A stretch of 5,704 bases of DNA from SHYR01 sp034406555 (lineage in GTDB: Bacteria > Chloroflexota > Dehalococcoidia > UBA2979), in contig DASCRM010000086.1 in the NCBI GenBank assembly GCA_034406555.1, positions 1-5,704 on the forward strand. The letters run 5' to 3'. A program made the position numbers and the translations under genes. Below, piece after piece: positions 1 to 5,470 of this stretch. Within the stretch, counting starts at the first letter, position 1. The number at the start of each line of letters is the position of its first letter. The notes below the pieces were generated by a model. The model had not been told where the DNA came from, made no database searches, and saw only the letters and a program-made list of their open reading frames with translations.

Positions 1-309
1 CTGTACGCCTGGATCACATACTTCATCGGCACCCGCTTCCTCGCCGTCTCTGAGACCAGCGCGGACTGGGGCGAGCTGGCTCGAACGCTGGGCTTCGCGA
101 ACGCTCCCCGCGTGTTGATGGTGTTTGCGATCGGACCGGTGCTCGGCGGGATCGTGGGGCTGATCGTCGGCATCTGGATCCTCGTCGCGACGATCGTCGC
201 GCTGAAAGCCGCGCTCGAGTTCACGACCGGCCGTGCGATCGCGACCGCGATCCTCGGCTGGATTGCGCAGGGCATCATCCTCGGAATCGCCATCTCACTG
301 TTCATCTAG
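1..309 (+). CDS. YIP1-family-like integral membrane protein, C-terminal part
   Basis: The frame is open from the first base and ends at TAG 307-309, giving 102 visible residues; the N-terminus lies outside the window. The protein is strongly hydrophobic: one segment at residues 1-16 (LYAWITYFIGTRFLAV), a long Gly/Ile/Val-rich stretch at about 38-73 that could be one long or two short helices, and a last segment at about 79-102 running to the very end. Between the first two is a polar stretch with the pattern ELARTLGFANAPRVL, which resembles the conserved cytoplasmic loop of bacterial YIP1-domain proteins, where a short 'lg.a..P' element precedes the final helices. Those proteins sit in the inner membrane and mostly have no assigned function. 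The GTG at 112 could start a shorter ORF, but the coding character upstream argues it is internal. The family call is by pattern memory; a generic membrane protein is the alternative. Confidence 0.7.
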   Translation: MYAWITYFIGTRFLAVSETSADWGELARTLGFANAPRVLMVFAIGPVLGGIVGLIVGIWILVATIVALKAALEFTTGRAIATAILGWIAQGIILGIAISLFI

Positions 310-317
310 GCAGAACT

Positions 318-335
318 GCTGGCACAACCGCCAGC
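318..335 (+). terminator. Small hairpin after the YIP1-like gene, possible terminator
   Basis: A perfect 6-bp stem, GCTGGC (318-323) with GCCAGC (330-335), encloses the loop ACAACC, starting eight bases after the TAG. No T-run follows (the next bases are G-rich), so a classical intrinsic terminator is not supported. Position is the main argument. Confidence 0.3.
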
Positions 336-742
336 GGGGGCGTTACGATCGTGATACCGGCCTCGCCCCCCCCGATCCACAGACACCAGCTACTCAGTCG
401 CGAGCGCGCGTGCGCGCCCGTCCGACATGATTTCGGAGACCGCGCATGAGCGTGGAGATTCGCGCCGTCACCGCAGACGAGATGCCCGAACTCGACAAGA
501 TCGGCAGCTACGCCTTCGCGAACAACGAGGACCTACCGGAGGATCAGCAGACGCTGATCCCGGAGTGGACGCTGTGCGCGTTCGTCGACGGCCAGCTTGC
601 CGCCTCGCACGCGGTCTACCCGTTCCGCATGCGCTTCAACGGCGCAGCCGCCAACGCTGCAGGCGTGACCGCCGTCGCCACCTACCCGGAGTTCCGTCGG
701 CAGGGTCTGCTGCGCCAGATCATGGAGCGAACGTTCCCGAAT

Positions 743-745
743 TAG
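743..745 (+). other. In-frame amber stop within the acetyltransferase gene
   Basis: TAG follows AAT (Asn99) and precedes CGA-GAG-CAG (Arg-Glu-Gln) in the same frame, and family-like sequence resumes at once. In relatives this position is, from memory, usually a hydrophobic residue such as Leu or Met; a single change from TTG (Leu) would create TAG. All visible genes here end in TAG, so read-through by recoding is unlikely. Confidence 0.85.
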
Positions 746-970
746 CGAGAGCAGGGGCAGAGCATCGCGATCCCGTGGGCATCGATGGGGGCGATCTACC
801 AGCGCTTCGGCTATGGGGCCGGTACGACACAGGTGCACTACGAGATCGACCCGCGCTATGCGGCCTTCGAGGATGGCGAGCGGTCCCCGGGCACCGTCTC
901 GCTGGTCGCGCTCGATGACGCGAAGGAGATCATGGAGCGCGTCTACATCGAACACGCGCGCCCGCGCAAC

Positions 971-985
971 CTGATGTGCACCGCG
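971..985 (+). other. Probable one-base deletion (frameshift) in the acetyltransferase gene
   Basis: Upstream the gene reads in frame two to ARPRNLM (ending at 976). Downstream it reads in frame one from HRAPQMWQ. One extra base between 976 and 977 (ATG NTG CAC) would give a continuous RNLM-x-HRAPQMW, which matches the RNxM-x-R pattern I recall at this place in Eis-like proteins. Without the base, frame two stops at 1028-1030. Confidence 0.75.
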
Positions 986-1696
986 CCCCGCAGATGTGGC
1001 AGGCGCGACGGTGTCCGCAGAACAAGCTGAAGAACTACTACGCGATCTACCGCAACGAAGCGGGCGAGCCGCGCGGCTACGTCCAGTACACGACGAAGTG
1101 GAAGGACGACGGGGGTGTCGAGCCGGGCCCGAACCAGGTGCTGAACATCGGCGACCTGATCGCGCTCGATCTGGAGGCCTATCGCGGCCTCTGGGAATCG
1201 CTGCGCAAGCACGACCTCGTCGAGCGCATCACCTGGCAAGGCGCACCCGAAGACGACCCCATGCCCTCGCTCCTGCTTGAGCCACGCGAGCTGCGACGCA
1301 GGACGACGGACGGCATCTGGCTGCGCGTCGTCGATGCCGAGGCCGCGTTGTCGCAGCGCCCCTACGGCGACCGAGGCGAGATCACGCTCGCCATCGCAGG
1401 CGATGACCTCTGCGACTGGAACAACGGCAGCTTCCTGCTGGAGACGGACGGGGAACGCAGCGAGGTGACGCGCACCGGCCGCGCAGCGGACATCACGATG
1501 CGGCCTCGCACACTCGCGTCGCTGATCTCCGGGCACAATTCTGCGACGCAGCTCGAGCGGGCCGGGCTGCTGGAGGCGCGAGACGAGCAGGCGCTGCGCA
1601 CTGCCGACCGGCTCTTCGAAACCGCTTACCGCCCGTACTGTCCGGACGGGTTCTAGGCAGCTTCCGCGCACGGGGCACCTCGGAGAGCGTCAGGGG

Positions 1697-1705
1697 TGCT
1701 AGCAT
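1697..1705 (+). promoter_or_regulatory. Possible extended -10 promoter of the aminotransferase gene
   Basis: TGCTAGCAT fits an extended -10 element (TG-N-TAnnAT), 41 bases before the start codon at 1746, in the 89-base gap after the broken acetyltransferase. No convincing -35 box lies 16-18 bases upstream, so the call rests on one short motif in a GC-rich background. Confidence 0.25.
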
Positions 1706-1732
1706 GCCCGCTCAGCGCCCCTTCGCACGCCG

Positions 1733-1740
1733 AAAGAGGA
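1733..1740 (+). promoter_or_regulatory. Ribosome binding site fixing the aminotransferase start
   Basis: AAAGAGGA lies five bases before ATG 1746. This favours that start over the in-frame upstream ATG at 1704, which would add 14 residues of arginine-rich, unfamily-like sequence and has no comparable site. Confidence 0.7.
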
Positions 1741-1745
1741 ATCAC

Positions 1746-3128
1746 ATGGCACAGGCCACCAGCCCCGAGCACGTTGCGGACTACCTCGAGCGCGGTCTTG
1801 AGCACCTCTGGGTGCACACCAGCCAGTTCAACGACCTGGCCAAAGAAGACGGCATGCTCGTCATCGAGTCGGGTGACGGCATCTACGTGCAGGACAACAA
1901 GGGCCAGCGCTACATCGACGCGATGGCCGGCCTCTGGGTCGTCGCGGTCGGCCACGGCCGCAGCGAGCTGGCGGAAGTTGCGAAGCGGCAAATCGAGGAG
2001 CTGGCTTACGCCAACCCCTTCGCATACGCGACCAAGCCGGCGATCGACCTTGCCAGCAAGCTCGCCTCGCTCACCCCGGAGGCGATCAACAAGATCTACT
2101 TCATCAACTCGGGCTCGGAGGCGGTTGAGACCGCGATCCGGATGGCCAAGCAGTACCACTACAACCGTGGCGAGCGGCGAAAGACGAAGGTGATCGCGCG
2201 CATCGGGTCGTACCACGGCACGACCGGCATGGCGATGACCGTCAACGGGTCATCGTACGTCGACAAGAAGCCGTTTGAGCCGCTGATGCCGGGCGTGATC
2301 CACGTCGAAAACATCATGTGCGCGCGCTGCCCGTTCGAGAAGACCTACCCGGAGTGCGATGTCTTCTGTGCGCGTCACGTCGAGGACGAGATCAAGTTCC
2401 AGGATCCGGACACGATCGCCTGCCTGATCGCGGAGCCGATCTCCACCGCCAACGGCAACTGGGTGCCCCAGCAGGAGTACTGGAACACGCTGCGCGACAT
2501 CTGCGACCGGCACAACATCCTGCTGATCGCGGACGAGGTGATCAACGGTTTCGGCCGCACCGGCAAGTGGTTCGGCATCCAGCACTACTCGATCCAGCCG
2601 GACATCATGACGGTCGCGAAGGGGCTCTCCTCCGGCTACGCGCCGATCTCCGCGGCGATGGCCTCGCAGAAGATCGCAGACGCCTTCGTCGGTGGCCGCG
2701 CGGAGACATTCGGTGGCGGCATCACGTGGGGCGCGCACCCGGTCTCGTGCGCCGTTGCGCTGGCCAACGTCGAGATCATCGAGCGTGAGAACCTGGTCGA
2801 GAACTCGGCGAAGGTCGGCCAGCACCTGACCGAGCAGCTCGCCGAGCTGCAGACCCGCCACAAGGTGATCTCCGACACGCGCGGCATCGGCCTGATGCAC
2901 TCCGTCGAGCTGAAGAAGGACCCGGAGGCGGGCATCGACTTCGCGGAGGAGGACAAGGTCGGCGAGTTGATGCCACGGCTGCTGCAGGAGCAGGGGCTGC
3001 TGATGCGCGCAGGCGCCAGCCTCTCGATCGCGCCGCCGCTGGTGATCAACCGCGAAGAGGTCGACGCGCTCGTCGACGGCATCGACGTGGCCGTCAGCAA
3101 CCTCGAACGGGAACTGGGGCTCGTCTAG
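1746..3128 (+). CDS. Class III PLP-dependent aminotransferase (omega-transaminase type)
   Basis: A 460-residue fold-type I aminotransferase, full length for class III enzymes (about 420-470), cytoplasmic. It moves an amino group, usually from an omega-amine or omega-amino acid, to a keto acid such as pyruvate. Visible landmarks: the N-terminal HLWVHTSQF segment and GLWVVAVGHG (substrate-pocket Trp), the phosphate-binding S122-G-S-E125, Y156-H-G158 whose Tyr stacks on the PLP ring, D263 in ADEVINGFGRTG that bonds the pyridine nitrogen, and K292 in TVAKGLSSGY forming the Schiff base. All residues needed for catalysis are present. A Cys cluster, C192-x2-C195-x8-C204-x3-C208, sits between the halves of the large domain; a similar RCPF...YPEC stretch occurs in many taurine/amine:pyruvate-type relatives. 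Substrate cannot be fixed: taurine, putrescine, beta-alanine and GABA types are all possible. The gene has its own RBS and ends in TAG; the next plus-strand gene begins 361 bases later, so it may be a single transcription unit. Confidence 0.93.
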   Translation: MAQATSPEHVADYLERGLEHLWVHTSQFNDLAKEDGMLVIESGDGIYVQDNKGQRYIDAMAGLWVVAVGHGRSELAEVAKRQIEELAYANPFAYATKPAIDLASKLASLTPEAINKIYFINSGSEAVETAIRMAKQYHYNRGERRKTKVIARIGSYHGTTGMAMTVNGSSYVDKKPFEPLMPGVIHVENIMCARCPFEKTYPECDVFCARHVEDEIKFQDPDTIACLIAEPISTANGNWVPQQEYWNTLRDICDRHNILLIADEVINGFGRTGKWFGIQHYSIQPDIMTVAKGLSSGYAPISAAMASQKIADAFVGGRAETFGGGITWGAHPVSCAVALANVEIIERENLVENSAKVGQHLTEQLAELQTRHKVISDTRGIGLMHSVELKKDPEAGIDFAEEDKVGELMPRLLQEQGLLMRAGASLSIAPPLVINREEVDALVDGIDVAVSNLERELGLV

Positions 3129-3137
3129 CCCCTCGCG

Positions 3138-3153
3138 GCCGGCCTTCGTCGGC
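3138..3153 (+). terminator. Weak hairpin after the aminotransferase gene
   Basis: GCCGGC (3138-3143) pairs with GTCGGC (3148-3153), five Watson-Crick pairs and one G-T, around the loop CTTC. It begins nine bases after the TAG. There is no T-run after it, and its last base touches the stop codon of the ABC remnant on the other strand, so it could serve both converging reading directions. Confidence 0.3.
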
Positions 3154-3383
3154 TAGCCACGCACCATTCGCCACAGGTCGCGGCCAATCGGCTCGCCATT
3201 CCCACGCACCTCGCCCGCATCGGAGGTGGTCAGGCCCAAGACGCAGCGCATCGCCGTCGTCTTACCCGCGCCGTTCGGGCCGAGAAAGACCAGCATGCTG
3301 CCGCGTTCAACCTCGAACGAGCAGCCGTCGAGCGCGACGGTGCCGCCGAAGCGCTTGCGCAGATCCCTCAGTTCGAGAGTAAT
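3153..3383 (-). pseudogene. N-terminal stub of an ABC transporter ATP-binding protein
   Basis: Read on the minus strand, this gives about 76 residues: TLELRDLRKRFGGTVALDGCSFEVERG, then the Walker A loop GPNGAGKTT, MRCVLGLTTSDAGEV and GEPIG, then TAG (3155-3153). The beginning matches the first third of an ABC ATPase domain (beta strands, A-loop region, P-loop). The Q-loop, signature LSGGQ, Walker B and H-loop are all absent, and the aminotransferase gene lies directly behind the stop, so about 200 or more residues are gone. No start codon is in the expected place: GGAGG (3389-3393) is followed after five bases by ATT (3381-3383) exactly where Met would precede TLELRDL, suggesting an ATG-to-ATT change or a rare ATT start. 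The frame is open further upstream to 3491, but that part looks unlike the family and overlaps the crotonase start. With no ATPase core the product could not power transport; no permease gene is in view. Confidence 0.8.
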
Positions 3384-3388
3384 GTGGG

Positions 3389-3393
3389 CCTCC
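3389..3393 (-). promoter_or_regulatory. Relict ribosome binding site of the ABC ATPase stub
   Basis: The minus strand reads GGAGG-CCCAC-ATT-ACT-CTC-GAA-CTG. A strong Shine-Dalgarno core at ideal distance points at an ATT codon, marking where the original start most likely was. Confidence 0.45.
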
Positions 3394-3473
3394 AGCAGCA
3401 CGCAGACAGCGTAGCGGAGCCGGTCAGCGAACGCCGTGCGGGACACTCCTGCATCCGCGACCCGGCAACGCAC

Positions 3474-3482
3474 GAGGGGGAG
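3474..3482 (+). promoter_or_regulatory. Ribosome binding site of the enoyl-CoA hydratase gene
   Basis: GAGGGGGAG lies seven bases before ATG 3490 and supports that start. An out-of-frame ATG at 3483-3485 sits between the two and is passed over. No clear -10/-35 pair is visible in 3384-3473. Confidence 0.7.
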
Positions 3483-3489
3483 ATGACGC

Positions 3490-4302
3490 ATGGCCTACGA
3501 GTACGCGACCTACGAGAAGCGCGATCACATCGCCATCGTGACGATCAATCGTCCGGAGGTGCTGAACGCGCTGCACCCTGCCGCCAGCGCGGAGCTGTCC
3601 GGCATCTGGGACGACTTCGCGGCGGACGATGACATGTGGGTCGGCATCCTCACCGGCGCCGGTCGCGCCTTCGCCGCCGGCAACGACCTGAAAGCACAGG
3701 CCTCCCGCGACAGCGGCAGCGACGCCGGCAACGCGCCTGCCGGGTCGTCCTCGGCAGGCTTCGGCGGCATCACCAGCCGCTTCGACCTCTTCAAGCCCGT
3801 GATCGCCGCCGTCAATGGCTGGGCGATGGGCGGCGGGTTCGAGATGGCGCTCGCCTGCGACATCATCATCGCAGCGGATGTCGCACGCTTCGGCCTGCCG
3901 GAGCCCCGCGTCGGCCTGATCGCCGGGGCCGGCGGCGTGCATCGCCTGCCGCGCCACATCCCGCTCAAGCGCGCGATGGGCATGATGCTGACGGCGAAGC
4001 CAATCGATGCGGCTGAAGCCTACGAGCTGGGCCTGGTCAACGAGGTCGTGCCGCTGGACCAGTTGATGGCCACCGCCGAGCGCTGGGCGCACGAGATCCT
4101 CGAAGCCGCACCGCTGGCCGTCCGAGGCTCGAAGGAAGCCGCAATGACCGGCATGGACTACAGCGACCACCTGGGCGAACTGATCCGCACCCAGTACCCG
4201 AACGTGACGGCGCACATGAAGTCGAAGGATCGCATCGAGGGCCCGGCCGCCTTCTCCGAGAAGCGCAGCCCGAACTGGACCGCCGAGCCAATCGAGGACT
4301 AG
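3490..4302 (+). CDS. Enoyl-CoA hydratase/isomerase family protein (crotonase fold)
   Basis: A 270-residue protein of normal crotonase length, cytoplasmic, usually trimeric or hexameric. Members hydrate or isomerise enoyl-CoA thioesters, as in fatty-acid or amino-acid breakdown. The N-terminal strand IAIVTINRPEVLNALHPA is typical. The first oxyanion-hole element is A63-G-N-D-L67, and the second is W111-A-M-G114-G-G116. E118 in GGGFEMALACDI and E138 in LPEPRVGL occupy the positions of the two catalytic glutamates of rat crotonase (Glu144 and Glu164), with the same 20-residue spacing, so hydratase chemistry is supported. Residues 70-92 form a Gly/Ser/Ala-rich flexible loop (DSGSDAGNAPAGSSSAG) before the conserved GGIT. 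The exact substrate is not readable; the AGNDLKA motif is also seen in carnitinyl-CoA dehydratase-like members. The gene stands alone on its strand, with a convergent terminator after it. Confidence 0.93.
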   Translation: MAYEYATYEKRDHIAIVTINRPEVLNALHPAASAELSGIWDDFAADDDMWVGILTGAGRAFAAGNDLKAQASRDSGSDAGNAPAGSSSAGFGGITSRFDLFKPVIAAVNGWAMGGGFEMALACDIIIAADVARFGLPEPRVGLIAGAGGVHRLPRHIPLKRAMGMMLTAKPIDAAEAYELGLVNEVVPLDQLMATAERWAHEILEAAPLAVRGSKEAAMTGMDYSDHLGELIRTQYPNVTAHMKSKDRIEGPAAFSEKRSPNWTAEPIED

Positions 4303-4307
4303 CGGCA

Positions 4308-4320
4308 CGCCGTTGCGGCG
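4308..4320 (+). terminator. Small GC hairpin directly after the enoyl-CoA hydratase gene
   Basis: CGCCG (4308-4312) and CGGCG (4316-4320) form a perfect 5-bp stem with a TTG loop, six bases after the stop. It precedes the much stronger inverted repeat at 4337-4371 and may simply be GC-rich chance. Confidence 0.25.
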
Positions 4321-4336
4321 CGCTCAGACGCCTACG

Positions 4337-4371
4337 CACTCAACGGCCGCCTTAAAGGCGGCCGTTGAGTG
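4337..4371. terminator. Perfect 17-bp inverted repeat, likely bidirectional terminator
   Basis: CACTCAACGGCCGCCTT (4337-4353) is followed by a single A and its exact reverse complement (4355-4371). In RNA this gives a long GC-rich stem with a small TTAAA-like loop. It sits in the 114-base gap between two converging genes, 34 bases after the crotonase stop and 45 bases from the Gfo/Idh stop, where a shared terminator is expected. Neither strand shows a T-run after the stem, so it would be of the tract-less type or act with another factor. A protein-binding palindrome is less likely at this place. Confidence 0.75.
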
Positions 4372-4416
4372 TCACTGTGCCCATCTGACCGGTCGATGGA
4401 CGCGTCATGCTCTGGC

Positions 4417-5457
4417 CTAGACCTCGGAGAGGTCGACCGCGCGGCCTTCCTTGCGTGAGCGTGCCACGGCGTCGATCAGCTGCATGTAGTGCAGCCCGTC
4501 TTCGAAGTTCGTCAGCTCCACCGGCGCGCCGTCGCGGATCGAGTTGATGAAGTCCGACTCGACCTGCCAGTCGTGGGCCGTGCCCGCGTCCGGCTCCAGC
4601 GGCTGCATCTCGTCGCCGTGGCGGGCGAACTGCATCGAGTCGCCCATGCGCCAGTGCAGCGTCGCGTCGCTGCCGAAGAGCGAGATGCCGTTGCCCGCGG
4701 GGTCGGCGCCGGCGGCGACGCTGCTCACGCGGTAGGTGGTGCGAGCGCCGTTCGCCATCGTCGCGAGCACGCCGAGGCTGTCCGGTACGTCGATCGTGCC
4801 TTCGCTGCCGGTCTCGGCGTCGGTGCGACCGGTGACGAAGGTGGTGGCGTCAGCGGCGACGCGCTCGGTCGGACCGATCCAGCGATGCACGACCTCCGTG
4901 AGGATGCCAAAGATCATCACGTTCTCACCGGAGTAGCGGCGCTGCTCGCGCCAATGCAGCGGCGTGTCTGCGAGTGCTCCGCCGTTGAGGATCGTCACCT
5001 GCACCTCTCGCAGGTCGCCGAGTTCGCCCTCGCTGAGCATGCGCGCGATCGTCTTACGGCTCTTGAAGTCGAAGGGGGCGGGCACGAGCTGCGCAACGAG
5101 ATCCGGGTGCGCCTGGGAGGCGGTGAGCATCTCCCGCGCCTCGGCGGCATTCATCGCCATGCGCGCCTCGCACAGCACGTGCTTACCGGCCTCCAGCGAG
5201 CGGATCGAGAGGTCGCTGTGCATGTACGGCCACGTGCCGATCGAGATCGCGTCGATGCCCGGGTCGTTGAAGAGGTCGTCGGCGTCGATCGTGACGCGCT
5301 CGATGCCAAATTCGTCTGCGACCGCCTGCCCGCTCTCCATCGAGCGGTTGCACACGGCGACCAGCTCGACGCCCTCGATTTCCTGGAAGCCGGGGATGTG
5401 TCGCGACCGCATATTCGCGCCCGCGCCGATCAGGCCAATTCGAATTGTGTCTGCCAT
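4417..5457 (-). CDS. Gfo/Idh/MocA-family protein with atypical active site
   Basis: A 346-residue protein of standard family length. The N-terminal Rossmann domain (about 1-120) shows IGLIG11-A-G13-ANM for NAD(P) binding, VELVAVCNRS ending strand two, and IDAISIGTW; the C-terminal alpha/beta domain follows. Family members oxidise or reduce sugars, inositols and related alcohols. Two usual signatures are changed: after EAGKHVLCE the canonical Lys-Pro of the EKP motif is Ala98-Arg99 (CEARMAM), and the segment NVMIFGILTEVVHRWIG (180-196) lacks the Asp-x-x-x-His pair seen in classical dehydrogenases. The protein may use other residues, be a specialised clade, or have a non-classical role; by fold the family call is firm, the reaction is open. 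Start ATG 5457-5455 has AGGAG six bases upstream. It is the second gene of an operon, nine bases after the TPP-enzyme stop. Confidence 0.9.
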   Translation of the reverse strand: MADTIRIGLIGAGANMRSRHIPGFQEIEGVELVAVCNRSMESGQAVADEFGIERVTIDADDLFNDPGIDAISIGTWPYMHSDLSIRSLEAGKHVLCEARMAMNAAEAREMLTASQAHPDLVAQLVPAPFDFKSRKTIARMLSEGELGDLREVQVTILNGGALADTPLHWREQRRYSGENVMIFGILTEVVHRWIGPTERVAADATTFVTGRTDAETGSEGTIDVPDSLGVLATMANGARTTYRVSSVAAGADPAGNGISLFGSDATLHWRMGDSMQFARHGDEMQPLEPDAGTAHDWQVESDFINSIRDGAPVELTNFEDGLHYMQLIDAVARSRKEGRAVDLSEV

Positions 5458-5464
5458 CGTCAGC

Positions 5465-5470
5465 TCCTAG
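5465..5470 (-). promoter_or_regulatory. Ribosome binding site merged with the upstream stop codon
   Basis: The minus strand reads C-TAGGAG-CTGACG-ATG. The TAG of the TPP-enzyme gene (5469-5467) and the AGGAG core share bases, so ribosomes ending the first gene finish on the initiation site of the second. This suggests translational coupling. Confidence 0.7.

Larger units (their letters stand above)
446..1656 (+). pseudogene. Eis-like GNAT N-acetyltransferase, broken by a stop and a frameshift
   Basis: Three pieces together read as an Eis-type acetyltransferase (GNAT fold plus C-terminal SCP2-like domain; the family transfers acetyl from acetyl-CoA to amines). Start ATG 446 has GGAG at 435-438, seven bases upstream. 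Piece 1 (446-742) holds the acetyl-CoA loop, R84-R-Q-G-L-L89. TAG at 743-745 interrupts it at codon 100, but the same frame continues with REQGQSIAIPWASMGAIYQRFGYG; Tyr123 matches the position of the catalytic Tyr126 of mycobacterial Eis. After Met177 (974-976) the reading must shift: frame one then runs HRAPQMWQ through to the SCP2-like region and TAG 1654-1656. The last residue is Phe, as in Eis, where the terminal carboxylate takes part in catalysis. The span is 1211 nt; one added base gives 404 codons, i.e. 403 residues against 402 in M. tuberculosis Eis. Both halves keep good coding character, so the damage is recent or is sequencing error. As read, only a 99-residue product is made, lacking Tyr123 and the C-terminus. 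Confidence 0.87.

Noticed and set aside
399..422. Alternating CG-rich tract before the acetyltransferase gene
   Set aside because: Looks like Z-DNA-prone sequence but such runs are frequent by chance at this GC content and no repeat unit or dyad supports a function.
743..745. UAG read-through or pyrrolysine-type recoding of the internal stop
   Set aside because: TAG ends every other visible gene, acetyltransferases of this type need no special residue there, and a second frameshift lies downstream.
943..1671. Open frame of 242 codons on the minus strand over the acetyltransferase remnant
   Set aside because: Although the sense gene is broken, the sense pieces match Eis-like domains and the antisense product shows none.
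1704..1745. Upstream in-frame start for the aminotransferase adding 14 residues
   Set aside because: No ribosome binding site there, arginine-rich extension without family resemblance, and a good site sits before ATG 1746.
3424..4308. Open frame of 294 codons on the minus strand opposite the enoyl-CoA hydratase gene
   Set aside because: It shadows a full-length crotonase with both catalytic glutamates; its translation is low-complexity and unlike any family I know.
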